Assembly (NCBI GenBank): GCA_015492115.1
Contig: WGFS01000013.1
Span: forward strand, 1-16,195
DNA from: Aquificaceae bacterium
Lineage (GTDB): Bacteria; Aquificota; Aquificia; Aquificales; Aquificaceae
DNA: 16,195 nucleotides
Direction of reading: 5' to 3'
Under the pieces are notes generated by a model that was not told the DNA's origin, ran no database searches, and was given only the letters and a program-made list of their open reading frames with translations. Position 1 is the stretch's first letter. Each line of letters starts with the position of its first letter. Below are positions 6,976 to 13,909 of the stretch, in pieces. The translations under genes and the position numbers were made by a program.

Positions 6976-7667
6976 ATGTGGGATAGGCTGAGAACCTCTG
7001 AGAAGTACTCTTCAACGAGTTCCCTGCCACCCTCCGCCACCTTTCTTCCCTCCTCCATCACAAAGACCCTGCCAGCTAAAAGGTAAGCGTCAAAGGGGTC
7101 ATGGGTGACGAACACAACGGGGATGTTGAGATCAAGCTCTTTCAGGAAGGCTATGATGTCTATCTTCCTCTTAAAATCAAGTGAGGAGAAGGGCTCATCC
7201 ATGAGCAACGCCCTGGGGTTGTAGGCGATTGCACGAACTATGGCTACCCTCTGCCTCTGACCCCCCGACAACTCATGGGGTTTTTTATCCTCCATACCTT
7301 TCAGACCAAACCTCTCCATGAGTTCCTCAGCGGATCGCTTCCCGTTCCTTGCCTTCCTCGTCGCAAACTCAACATTTTCTCTGACATTCAGGTGTGGAAG
7401 CAGGTTGTCCTCCTGAAAGACTATCCCGAGCCTCCTCCTCTGGGGAGGAAGAAAGATCCCTTCCTCGGTATCAAAGAAGACCTCTTCACAGCACCTCATG
7501 TAGCCTTCGTCCGCTCTCTCCAACCCACACATAACCCTCAGGGTTGTAGTCTTCCCGCATCCTGAGGGTCCCAGTATAACGTTGAAACCCCTCCCGAACT
7601 CAAACTCAGCCCTTACCTCAAAACCGGGAAACCTCTTAAGAAACCTGAGAACTATCTGACCACCCAT
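6960..7667 (-). CDS. modC: Molybdate/tungstate ABC transporter ATP-binding protein, short form
   Basis: 235 residues, cytosolic ATPase of the ModABC importer. Walker A GPSGCGKTT (33-41), Q-loop Gln85, signature LSGGQRQRVAIVRA (133-146), Walker B LLMDEP (Asp157, Glu158), D-loop SSLD and H-loop VTHD (His189) are all present. The protein ends soon after the nucleotide-binding domain and lacks the C-terminal Mop/TOBE regulatory domain of the roughly 350-residue enterobacterial ModC. Molybdate substrate is inferred from the adjacent modA and modB; the ATPase alone would not define it. The start lies 16 bp inside modB, and the 3' end overlaps rnc by 16 bp on the opposite strand. Confidence 0.9.
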   Translation of the reverse strand: MGGQIVLRFLKRFPGFEVRAEFEFGRGFNVILGPSGCGKTTTLRVMCGLERADEGYMRCCEEVFFDTEEGIFLPPQRRRLGIVFQEDNLLPHLNVRENVEFATRKARNGKRSAEELMERFGLKGMEDKKPHELSGGQRQRVAIVRAIAYNPRALLMDEPFSSLDFKRKIDIIAFLKELDLNIPVVFVTHDPFDAYLLAGRVFVMEEGRKVAEGGRELVEEYFSEVLSLSHIQSLL

Positions 7668-8311
7668 CTCTTTCTTAAGAAAGATACAACGCTGAGAGCT
7701 ACAAGTGAGACCAGAAGTAGGAGGAGTGACGCCCTGTGGGCGTTGGAGTAATTGAGAGCCTGAACCTCGTCGTATATGTATATGGACAGGGTCTTCGTCT
7801 CACCGGGGATGTTGCCCCCTACCATGAGCACCACACCAAACTCCCCCATGGTGTGAGCGAAGACAAGGGCGCATGCGGTGAGTATCCCTCCCCAGCTGTT
7901 GGGAAGAATTACCCTGAAGAAGGTTTCCAGGTTAGAGTAACCGAAGACGTGAGCTATCTCTATGTGCCTCTTGTGGACGCTCTGAAAGGAGTCCCTTATG
8001 GGGAAGACTCCGAAGGGGAGGGAGTAGACAAGGGATGCGATGAGGAGACCTTCAAAGGAGAAAAGAAGTGACCGCCCAAATAGCTCCTCCACCAGTGCAC
8101 CTATGGGAGACTCCCTGTTGAAGATGTATATCATGTAAAACCCGAGAACCGTGGGAGGGAGTATTATGGGAAGCAGAATGACGGACTCAAGAATACCCTT
8201 ACCGGGGAGCTGTGTAAGGGAGAGAACGTAAGCCACACCTACGGACAAAAAGAGCAGTATAAGTGTGGTTAAAAGCGAAAGTTTCAGGCTGAGAAGAAGT
8301 GCGGTCTCCAT
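7652..8311 (-). CDS. modB: Molybdate/tungstate ABC transporter permease
   Basis: 219 residues, inner-membrane permease with about five hydrophobic segments (roughly 9-31, 42-64, 83-103, 140-165, 194-211). LLPIILPPTVLGFYM (46-60) is typical of ModB. The coupling-helix EAA-like loop EIAHVFGYSNLETFFRVILP lies at 118-137, and MGEFGVVLMVGGNIPGETKTLS is a conserved ModB region. The ATG overlaps the modA stop by one base (TGATG), and its 3' end overlaps modC. The gene is complete. Confidence 0.93.
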   Translation of the reverse strand: METALLLSLKLSLLTTLILLFLSVGVAYVLSLTQLPGKGILESVILLPIILPPTVLGFYMIYIFNRESPIGALVEELFGRSLLFSFEGLLIASLVYSLPFGVFPIRDSFQSVHKRHIEIAHVFGYSNLETFFRVILPNSWGGILTACALVFAHTMGEFGVVLMVGGNIPGETKTLSIYIYDEVQALNYSNAHRASLLLLLVSLVALSVVSFLRKRWVVR

Positions 8312-9024
8312 CAGGGCACTCCGAACCCGTATTCTTTAAGTATATGCCCGACCTCTGTGGTTCTCAGATACTCAACGAACTCCCTTGAAGCTTTTTTCTC
8401 AAGACCTCTCTCCGTTATGACCGCTACGTGCCTTATGGGGCTGTGCATGCCTTCAGGTACTATGAGATAACTTCCCTTTCCGTAGGCAAGCACAAGGGAC
8501 AGGGAGACCACACCTGCATCTGCTCCTCCTGCTACAACGAACTGGAAAGCCTGACCAACGTTTGAGCCGTACACAAGTTTTCTTTTCACCTTCTCGTAAA
8601 TGCCTGACCTTTTAAGGAACTCAACCGCAGCCCTGCCGTAGGGGGCATACTTAGGGTTTGCAATGGCGACTCTTCCAGCCCTTTCAAGCACGTTGAGACT
8701 GTCTACCCTGTATCTTGTACTGAAAACCGCGAGCCTTCCCCTTGCAAACTCTGTGGGTTCGTGAGCCATCCCGAGCTCAACGAGCTTCTTGGGATACAGC
8801 TCGTTCGCAGAAAGGAAAACATCGTAGGGTGCACCCCCGAGTATCTGTCTGTAAATGTTTCCCGAGGAGCCGTAGGAGAGCATCAGCTTTACACCCGGAT
8901 GTTTCCTTTCAAAGGAGCGGGCGATCCTTTCAAGCAGGGGTCTCATACTTGAAGCTGATGCCACGTAGAGTATCTGGGAGAAGGCAACCGATAGCAGAAG
9001 CGTCAGGAGGAGCAGGACCCTCAT
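8311..9024 (-). CDS. modA: Molybdate/tungstate-binding periplasmic protein
   Basis: 237 residues. A Sec signal peptide (Arg2, hydrophobic core about 3-14) precedes the mature domain. Oxyanion-binding signatures of ModA are seen: ASASSM near the mature start, YGSSGNIYRQILGGAPYDVFLSAN, and NVGQAFQFVVAGGADAGVVSLS. It captures molybdate or tungstate and delivers it to ModBC; sequence reading cannot separate the two. The promoter lies immediately upstream with its -10 only 8 nt before the ATG and no Shine-Dalgarno, so the mRNA is probably leaderless. A palindrome fills the promoter spacer (see 9037-9054). It is the first gene of modABC, 33 bp after radC in a long co-directional run. Confidence 0.94.
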   Translation of the reverse strand: MRVLLLLTLLLSVAFSQILYVASASSMRPLLERIARSFERKHPGVKLMLSYGSSGNIYRQILGGAPYDVFLSANELYPKKLVELGMAHEPTEFARGRLAVFSTRYRVDSLNVLERAGRVAIANPKYAPYGRAAVEFLKRSGIYEKVKRKLVYGSNVGQAFQFVVAGGADAGVVSLSLVLAYGKGSYLIVPEGMHSPIRHVAVITERGLEKKASREFVEYLRTTEVGHILKEYGFGVP

Positions 9025-9032
9025 CAGAGCTA

Positions 9033-9061
9033 ATTATATGACATGCATGTCATAAAATCAA
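9033..9061 (-). promoter_or_regulatory. modA promoter
   Basis: On the minus strand TTGATT (9061-9056) and TATAAT (9038-9033) are separated by exactly 17 nt, a near-consensus housekeeping promoter. The -35 covers the radC stop codon. The predicted start site (about 9026) is about 2 nt from the modA ATG at 9024. Elements are seen; activity is inferred. Confidence 0.75.
9037..9054. promoter_or_regulatory. Palindromic operator candidate in the modA promoter
   Basis: A perfect 18-bp palindrome (TATGACATGCATGTCATA), extending to 26 bp (9033-9058) with a single mismatched pair. It fills the 17-bp spacer between the modA -35 and -10, so a bound dimer would block polymerase. By position, a molybdate/tungstate-responsive repressor (ModE-like or other) is the simplest guess, but no such regulator gene is visible here and the sequence does not closely match the E. 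coli ModE site as I remember it. Confidence 0.7.
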
Positions 9062-9735
9062 TCAAGATGACCCTCTTCCCTGAGAGATACGTAACCTTCA
9101 GGGCTCACTATCAGATGATCTATGAGCTCAAAACCCAGTATCTCGCAGGCTCTCTTAAGCCTCTCTGTGAAGAGGATGTCTTCCTGCGATGGCTCCGGGT
9201 AGCCCTGAGGGTGATTGTGGGCTATCAGAACACCGTACACGGAAAGCTCCACCGCGGGTCTCAGCACCTCCTTGGGGCTTGTGTGAACCCTGTTTAAAGC
9301 CCCGACCGCTATGGTCTCCGTGTGTCTTACCCTGTGGCTCAGGTCCAGATACAGGGCTATGAGGGACTCCTTCCTGTCGTCAAAGAGTTTCTTCAGGAAC
9401 TCGTAAGCATCCTCCGGGCTCAGAATCTTTACCCCTCCGTAGGATCCTCTCATCCTCCTGGAGAGTTCCAGAAGGGCTTTCAACTGCATAGCTTTAACGA
9501 GTCCAAGTCCCTTTATGCTGGTCAGCTCGGAGAGATCCATCTCTTCAAGCTTTTGCCATCCATGTTTTACAACCCTCTTTGAGAGGGACATAACGTCCAC
9601 ACCCTTGGTACCGGAACCGAAGATCACTGCGAGGAGCTCCTCATCGGAGAGAGCCCGTGCACCTAACTTCCTGAGCTTCTCACGGGGTCTGTGCTCCTCC
9701 GGGATCTCCTTGATAGATCTGTATCTGTATCTCAT
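9058..9735 (-). CDS. radC: RadC/JAB-domain (MPN+) protein
   Basis: 225 residues, full length for the RadC family. The N-terminal part contains a helix-hairpin-helix-like segment (about 66-88, LTSIKGLGLVKAMQL). The C-terminal JAB/MPN+ domain has the metal-binding HNHPQG (His173, His175) followed by PSQEDILFT with Asp186, and the family RPREKL and ALSDEELLA motifs near the N-terminus. The name is historical: a DNA-repair role is doubted and the biochemical function is unknown. The ATG overlaps the stop of the upstream CBS protein gene (ATGA). Confidence 0.93.
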   Translation of the reverse strand: MRYRYRSIKEIPEEHRPREKLRKLGARALSDEELLAVIFGSGTKGVDVMSLSKRVVKHGWQKLEEMDLSELTSIKGLGLVKAMQLKALLELSRRMRGSYGGVKILSPEDAYEFLKKLFDDRKESLIALYLDLSHRVRHTETIAVGALNRVHTSPKEVLRPAVELSVYGVLIAHNHPQGYPEPSQEDILFTERLKRACEILGFELIDHLIVSPEGYVSLREEGHLD

Positions 9736-10967
9736 CCCTTCTCTTTGGGGTTAAACTTCTCAACGAGCACCTTCTTCACCTTTCTGTCATCGCTGGAAAC
9801 CACCTTGAATCTGAAGCTTCCCACAACGAAGACATCACCCTCCTTTGGAACCTTGCCAGCGAGGAACGAGAGAAATCCACCCACAGTGCTGTAATTCCCC
9901 TCTGGAACCTTAACACCGGTTATCCTGACAAGCTCGTTCAGCTCAAGCTTCCCATCCGCAATCCACCTGTCCTTCGCGATCTCCCTTATGAGCTCTTCCT
10001 CGCCCTTGTCCGTCTGGATGCTTCCCACTATCTCCCTGAGTATGTCCTCAAGGGTCACTATTCCTATTATCACTCCCCTCTCGTCAACGACAACAGCCAT
10101 GTGCTCCTTCTTCTCTTTAAACTCGTTCACAACGTCGGGCAGAGGTGTGTACTCGGAGAAAACGAGGATCTTCCTCAAGTATTTCTTCAGAGGCTCTTCA
10201 GGCTGTGCGTCCAGCAGGTCGTAGGCGCTGACGTATCCGACTATGTCGTCAACCCTGACCCTGTAAACGGGTATCCTTGAGTACCCGCTCTCCTTTATCT
10301 TCTCAACAGCCTGTGATACGCTGGCGTTCTCTGAGATCATAACTATCTCGTAGAGAGGTTTAACTATCTCCCCTACCCTCCTGTCCTTGAAAGATAGAAT
10401 GTTTGAGACAATGAGCCCTTCGTACTCTGCAAAGGTCTTCTTCTCCCTGAGGAGCTCTATTATGTCCTCTCTCCTGACGCTCACGTGCGTTTTTGCAAAC
10501 CTGCTTGCGACGAACCTGCTTATGAACTTGGCTATCGCAAGGAAGGGTTTTAGGGGTATCCTCAGCTTGTCAAGTATGAAGAGGCTCGGAACTATGAGTT
10601 TGTTGGCGTAATGCTGAAAGAAGCTCTTAGGTATTATCTCCCCGAAGATTATAGTGAACACAACGAGGGTCTCCGCAAGGAAAACCTCATATCCTGATAT
10701 GGCTGGCAGATACTTTACAGCGGACATCAGGGCTAAGGTGTAGAGTGTCGCCGCGAAGACTATGCTCAACGTGTAGCCGAGCATCGTCAGGGTTATGTAC
10801 TCCTCCGGATTATCCAAGAAGTGGGCTACGTACCTGTACTTCTTCTTTCTCAGGACAGCCTTGAGGGTTCCCTTGTCCGCGCTCAGCAGTGCTATCTCAG
10901 AGCCTGCGAAAAAGCCCTCAAGTGCTATGAAGAAGGCGACCCCTATGAAAAAGCCTATCAGCTCCAT
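9732..10967 (-). CDS. CNNM/CorC-type membrane protein with CBS pair (putative Mg2+ exporter or cation transport protein)
   Basis: 411 residues with the three-part architecture of the CorB/TlyC family. A DUF21/CNNM membrane domain (about 1-150) contains FAGSEIALLS and FGEIIPKSF. A CBS pair (about 195-315) contains YSRIPVYR, DDIVGYVSAYDLL, MAVVVDERG and GIVTLEDILREIVG. A C-terminal CorC_HlyC domain (about 335-408) contains ELNELVRITG and TVGGFLSFLAGKVPKEGD. CNNM homologues export Mg2+ or couple it to Na+; older 'hemolysin' names are misleading. It overlaps the end of prmC by 10 bp. Confidence 0.93.
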   Translation of the reverse strand: MELIGFFIGVAFFIALEGFFAGSEIALLSADKGTLKAVLRKKKYRYVAHFLDNPEEYITLTMLGYTLSIVFAATLYTLALMSAVKYLPAISGYEVFLAETLVVFTIIFGEIIPKSFFQHYANKLIVPSLFILDKLRIPLKPFLAIAKFISRFVASRFAKTHVSVRREDIIELLREKKTFAEYEGLIVSNILSFKDRRVGEIVKPLYEIVMISENASVSQAVEKIKESGYSRIPVYRVRVDDIVGYVSAYDLLDAQPEEPLKKYLRKILVFSEYTPLPDVVNEFKEKKEHMAVVVDERGVIIGIVTLEDILREIVGSIQTDKGEEELIREIAKDRWIADGKLELNELVRITGVKVPEGNYSTVGGFLSFLAGKVPKEGDVFVVGSFRFKVVSSDDRKVKKVLVEKFNPKEKG

Positions 10968-11773
10968 GCTACGACAACTCTATCCTGACCCGAATAGTCT
11001 TTATATATCATAACTTTTTTAAAGCCAGCTTCCTTCAGGAGCTCCCTCACGACCCTCCCCTGATCGTGTCCTATCTCCAAGGCGACAAATCCACCCTCTT
11101 TCAGGTACACCCCAGCATCTACCGCAAACCTCTCATAGAACTCGTAGCCCTTCCTGCCACCTATGAGGGAGCTGTATCCTTCCCTCCTGACCTCGTCGGG
11201 TAGCTTCTCCCACATCCTCTCGGGTATGTAAGGGGGGTTGGAAACTATGAAGTCAAACCTCTGACCTTTCACAGGCTCAAACATGTCCCCCTCAAGAACA
11301 GTTATCCTGTCCTCAACACCGTGTAGCCTGGCGTTCTCCCTTATGAGCTCCAGTGCCTTGGGGTTTATGTCATCAACCACCATCCTCAGCCTCGGTCTCT
11401 CCAGAAGGAGGGTTATGGATATGCACCCCGTCCCCCCGCCTATCTCAAAGCCTTCCCTATCCTCTTCGGGAGGTATCAATTCCAGAACCCTCTCAACGAG
11501 TAGCTCCGTCTCAGGTCTCGGTACGAGAACACCTTCTCTGACCTTGAAGGTTCTGCCGTAGAAGTCCCATTCACCTATAAGATGGGCTACGGATACACCT
11601 TCCCCTCTCCTCTTGATAAGCTCTCTAAACCTTCCCTCTATCTCCGGAGGTACTTCACTTTCCAGCAGGAGCGGGAGCCTGCTTGTTTCTACCCTTAGGA
11701 GGTGAGACAGGATTATCTCCCCGTCCCTTCTGAGTTCCCGGGGTAGTCTGGACAGGAGCTCTTTCACTTTCAT
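10958..11773 (-). CDS. prmC: Peptide chain release factor N5-glutamine methyltransferase
   Basis: 271 residues. It methylates the glutamine of the GGQ motif in release factors RF1 and RF2 using S-adenosylmethionine. An N-terminal helical substrate-binding domain (about 1-75) ends in GVSVAHLIGEWDFYGRTFKV, followed by LVPRPETELLVE. The SAM-binding loop is IGGGTGCIS (111-119; DLGTGSG-like in most homologues) and the catalytic NPPY is at 179-182. The N-terminal domain is family-like from the first residues, so the 119-bp overlap with secG is probably real and not a start-site error. GTG at 11767, with AAGGA 5 nt ahead, is a close alternative start. Confidence 0.94.
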   Translation of the reverse strand: MKVKELLSRLPRELRRDGEIILSHLLRVETSRLPLLLESEVPPEIEGRFRELIKRRGEGVSVAHLIGEWDFYGRTFKVREGVLVPRPETELLVERVLELIPPEEDREGFEIGGGTGCISITLLLERPRLRMVVDDINPKALELIRENARLHGVEDRITVLEGDMFEPVKGQRFDFIVSNPPYIPERMWEKLPDEVRREGYSSLIGGRKGYEFYERFAVDAGVYLKEGGFVALEIGHDQGRVVRELLKEAGFKKVMIYKDYSGQDRVVVAWS

Positions 11774-12032
11774 CCTTCAGCTTCTTCTCAAGTATGGAGC
11801 CCTTCTCACCCCTCGGAACTATGGAGAGGAGTATGGCGAGAACAAGGAACAGACCACCGAGCCAGTAGGTCGCCTTTGTAAGTATGGTATCAACACCACC
11901 CGCACCGAATATGGACTGTCCCATTCCTCCCCCGAAGGCGGCACCAACATCTCCCCTTCCCTTCTGGAGTAGGGCGAGGATAATTAGGAGTACAGCGACT
12001 ATGACGAAGAGCGTCAGAAGGGCGTAGTACAT
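11655..12032 (-). CDS. secG: Preprotein translocase subunit SecG
   Basis: 125 residues. SecG is the small auxiliary membrane subunit of the SecYEG channel. Two hydrophobic helices (about 3-22 and 53-72) flank the conserved cytoplasmic loop QKGRGDVGAAFGGGMGQSIFG, which is diagnostic. The remaining about 50 residues are a polar Pro/Lys/Gly/Gln-rich tail, usual in kind for SecG but here encoded by DNA that also encodes the start of prmC in another frame. No Shine-Dalgarno precedes the ATG; TAAAAT at 12045-12040 lies 7 nt upstream, a possible leaderless promoter with no good -35. It lies 15 nt downstream of folE. Confidence 0.95.
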   Translation of the reverse strand: MYYALLTLFVIVAVLLIILALLQKGRGDVGAAFGGGMGQSIFGAGGVDTILTKATYWLGGLFLVLAILLSIVPRGEKGSILEKKLKDESERAPVQTTPGTQKGRGDNPVSPPKGRNKQAPAPAGK

Positions 12033-12047
12033 GGGGAATATTTTAAC

Positions 12048-12599
12048 TCACGCTTCCTTTATGAGCTTGAGGAACTCCTCCCTCGTTCTCATATCCTTTA
12101 GGAACACACCCCTGAGAGCGGAAGTGGTGGTTATGTGTCCCGGAGACATCGCACCCCTCATTGACATGCACAGGTGTTCCGCCTCCACTACCACCCCAAC
12201 CCCTTTGGGTTTTAGCTCCCTCTCCAGGAAGTCCGCTATCTCCTGAGTGAGCCTCTCCTGAACCTGAGGTCTGAGCGCAAGAGCCCTGACAGTCCTTACG
12301 AGCTTGGAGAGACCGCATATAACGCCGTCGGGTATGTAGGCTATGTGGACGTTTCCGAAGAATGGGAGGAGATGGTGCTCACAGAGAGAGTAAAACTTTA
12401 TGTCCTTAACGAGAACCATCTCATCGTACTCCCCAAACTCCTCAAAGAGCTTCATATCAAAGCTCCTGAGCCTGTCAAACTCCTCCCACATCCTCGCTAT
12501 CCTCTCGGGTGTCTCTTTTAGCCCTTCCCTGTCCGGGTCTTCACCTATTCCTTCAAGCAGTAATCTTATGGCGGTCTTTATCTTCTCCCTGTCTACCAT
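12048..12599 (-). CDS. folE: GTP cyclohydrolase I
   Basis: 183 residues. It converts GTP to 7,8-dihydroneopterin triphosphate, the first step of folate (and, in bacteria, queuosine) synthesis. The zinc site Cys73-Glu-His-His76 in SLCEHHLLPF plus Cys144 in EAEHLCMSMRG is intact, so it is the Zn-dependent type. IPDGVICGLSKL and RPQVQERLT are also conserved. A good Shine-Dalgarno GGAGG (12609-12605) lies 5 nt before the ATG, but both sit in a perfect 10-bp hairpin (12598-12621). It follows the tetR-family gene by 43 nt. Confidence 0.96.
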   Translation of the reverse strand: MVDREKIKTAIRLLLEGIGEDPDREGLKETPERIARMWEEFDRLRSFDMKLFEEFGEYDEMVLVKDIKFYSLCEHHLLPFFGNVHIAYIPDGVICGLSKLVRTVRALALRPQVQERLTQEIADFLERELKPKGVGVVVEAEHLCMSMRGAMSPGHITTTSALRGVFLKDMRTREEFLKLIKEA

Positions 12600-12621
12600 C
12601 CTTTCCTCCGCAGGAAAGGAT
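12598..12621 (-). promoter_or_regulatory. Hairpin/palindrome covering the folE ribosome binding site and start codon
   Basis: A perfect 10-bp inverted repeat (ATCCTTTCCT, loop GCGG, AGGAAAGGAT on the coding strand). In mRNA the second arm contains most of the Shine-Dalgarno GGAGG and the A and U of the AUG, so folding would hide the translation start. It could act as an RNA thermometer-like or coupling-dependent switch, or as a DNA operator for the TetR-family protein encoded just upstream. The structure is seen; function is inferred. Confidence 0.7.
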
Positions 12622-12642
12622 ACAACAGGGGATCTCGTCTTT

Positions 12643-13212
12643 TTATGATTGTGAGCATTCTACGAGGCTCCTCCAGAGGAGCTGGGCTGTCCTTTCCTTG
12701 ACCTTTGACTTCCTGCCCTTTATTATCCCCATACTTTTGTAGAGAAAGACTCTTTCAAGGGTTCCGGTGACCACAGCGAGGGCGTACTCGGGTTCAGTTT
12801 TAAGGACGCCTTCGGCGTGCATACCGACTATCAGCTCCTTCAGAAGTAGGAAGGGTATGTGTTTAAACTTCTTCACCTCTCTGCTCCTGAGGTAGTGGAA
12901 TATGTTCAGGTATCTGAAGGCGTCCGGCTTCTTGAAGGCAAAGTCCAGGAAGGTTATGACCACCTTCTTGAACTGTTCTTCTCTGGTTCTCGCTTTTTTA
13001 AGCACCTTCTCAATGCTCTCGTATAGCTGGGAGGAGTACTTCTCAAAGAGCTCATAGACTATCTGATCCTTACTCTCAAAGTGCCTGTATATCGCCCCCT
13101 CGGTTATTCCCACAGCCCTCGCTATGTCCCTTATGGTGGTCTCCTTTATGCCCTTTTCAGAGAACAGCCTCAGCGCTTCCTCAAGTATCAGATCTCTCGT
13201 CCTTGCGACCAT
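12643..13212 (-). CDS. TetR/AcrR-family transcriptional regulator
   Basis: 189 residues, typical length. The N-terminal DNA-binding domain is clear: ILEEALRLFSEKGIKETTIRDIARAVGITEGAIYRHFESKDQIV, with the helix-turn-helix at about 25-45. The C-terminal ligand-binding part is helical and family-poor, so ligand and target are unknown. The ATG lies 32 bp inside the 3' end of thiE/tenI and has no clear Shine-Dalgarno, suggesting coupling to that gene. It may regulate its own operon, for example at the palindrome before folE, but nothing in the sequence proves a target. Confidence 0.93.
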   Translation of the reverse strand: MVARTRDLILEEALRLFSEKGIKETTIRDIARAVGITEGAIYRHFESKDQIVYELFEKYSSQLYESIEKVLKKARTREEQFKKVVITFLDFAFKKPDAFRYLNIFHYLRSREVKKFKHIPFLLLKELIVGMHAEGVLKTEPEYALAVVTGTLERVFLYKSMGIIKGRKSKVKERTAQLLWRSLVECSQS

Positions 13213-13771
13213 CTAAAAACATTGTAATACCTGCGACCCCGTATGCGCCATTTTTGTAACAGAGCTTTATTCTATCCCATGTCACACCGCCGAGTGCGTA
13301 TATGGGAATGTTTACTCTCTGGGCTATCTCTTTGAGCTTCATGGTTCCTGCAGGTTTTGCGTCCGGGTGAGAAGAGGTCTTGAACAGGGGTCCAAAGGTC
13401 ACAAAGTCAGCCCCTTCCTCCTCTGCGTAGATCACACCCTCGGGTGAGTGGGCTGAGAAACCAACCCTCAGCTTTGGAAAGAGCTTCTTTACCACGCTGG
13501 GAGGGAAACTCATCTCGGGGAGGTGAACCCCATCAGCCCCTACAGCAACCGCAACATCAAATCTCTCGTTTATGAGGAGCAGGGCGCCGTATTTTCTGGT
13601 GAGCTCCCTGACCTTGAGCGCGAGCTCGTACAGCTCTCTTCCTCCAAGCTCTTTCTCCCTAAGCTGAACCATCTTTATACCCTTCTTCAGAATACTCTCT
13701 AAGGTTCTCAGGAAGTCTTCACCGTACTTTCTTCTATCCGTTATAGCGTAAAGTCTTGGCAGTTCTTCCAT
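13181..13771 (-). CDS. thiE: Thiamine phosphate synthase family protein (ThiE/TenI)
   Basis: 196 residues with the TIM-barrel signatures of the family: LYAITDRR, MVQLREKE, LLINERFDVAVAVGADGVHLPEMSFP, VGFSAHSPEG, GADFVTFGPLFKTSS and IYALGGVT. ThiE joins the thiazole and pyrimidine halves of thiamine; TenI is a thiazole tautomerase. The HLPEMSFP segment in place of the usual HLGQxD, and GPLFKTSSHP, are closer to TenI as I recall it, so the exact activity is uncertain. No Shine-Dalgarno precedes the ATG; TATTAT lies 8 nt upstream. The gene heads the long minus-strand run and its 5' end carries the -35 of the divergent tRNA-Leu promoter. Confidence 0.85.
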   Translation of the reverse strand: MEELPRLYAITDRRKYGEDFLRTLESILKKGIKMVQLREKELGGRELYELALKVRELTRKYGALLLINERFDVAVAVGADGVHLPEMSFPPSVVKKLFPKLRVGFSAHSPEGVIYAEEEGADFVTFGPLFKTSSHPDAKPAGTMKLKEIAQRVNIPIYALGGVTWDRIKLCYKNGAYGVAGITMFLDGRKDERSDT

Positions 13772-13784
13772 GGTGGTTTATAAT
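13756..13784 (+). promoter_or_regulatory. tRNA-Leu promoter
   Basis: TTGGCA (13756-13761) and TATAAT (13779-13784) with an ideal 17-nt spacer; the predicted start (about 13791) is 10 nt before the mature tRNA. The -35 lies inside the first codons of thiE on the other strand, and the -10 overlaps a reverse-strand -10-like TATTAT for thiE, so the two units probably share polymerase-binding DNA. Confidence 0.8.
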
Positions 13785-13800
13785 ATAAAACTCAATTTAA

Positions 13801-13887
13801 GCCGGAGTGGCGGAACTGGCAGACGCGCCGTCTTGAGGGGACGGTGCCCTTCGGGGCGTGCGGGTTCGACTCCCGCCTCCGGCACCA
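13801..13887 (+). tRNA. tRNA-Leu (anticodon GAG)
   Basis: An 87-nt class II tRNA with encoded CCA. The acceptor stem GCCGGAG pairs with CTCCGGC. The anticodon stem CCGTC/GACGG encloses the loop TTGAGGG with GAG at 13835-13837. A long variable arm (GCCC-TTCG-GGGC) and T-arm CGGGTTCGACTCCCG complete the cloverleaf. GAG reads CUC and CUU leucine codons, both common in these genes. Confidence 0.98.
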
Positions 13888-13896
13888 AACCTAAGT

Positions 13897-13902
13897 TATA
13901 CT
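13897..13902 (+). promoter_or_regulatory. -10-like element before the globin-PsiE gene
   Basis: TATACT lies 7 nt before the ATG at 13910, with no Shine-Dalgarno between. The corresponding -35 position falls in the 3' end of the tRNA and is not a good match, so this is either a weak leaderless promoter or a chance match with the gene read through from the tRNA promoter. Confidence 0.35.
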
Positions 13903-13909
13903 TTCCCCA

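Noticed and set aside
12043..12318. 91-codon frame overlapping folE on the same strand
   Set aside because: folE motifs including the zinc site cover this DNA; the alternative translation is low complexity with no start context.
13801..13887. tRNA-Leu as an integration site for a mobile element
   Set aside because: No integrase, no repeated tRNA 3' end nearby, and flanking genes have the same codon style as the rest.
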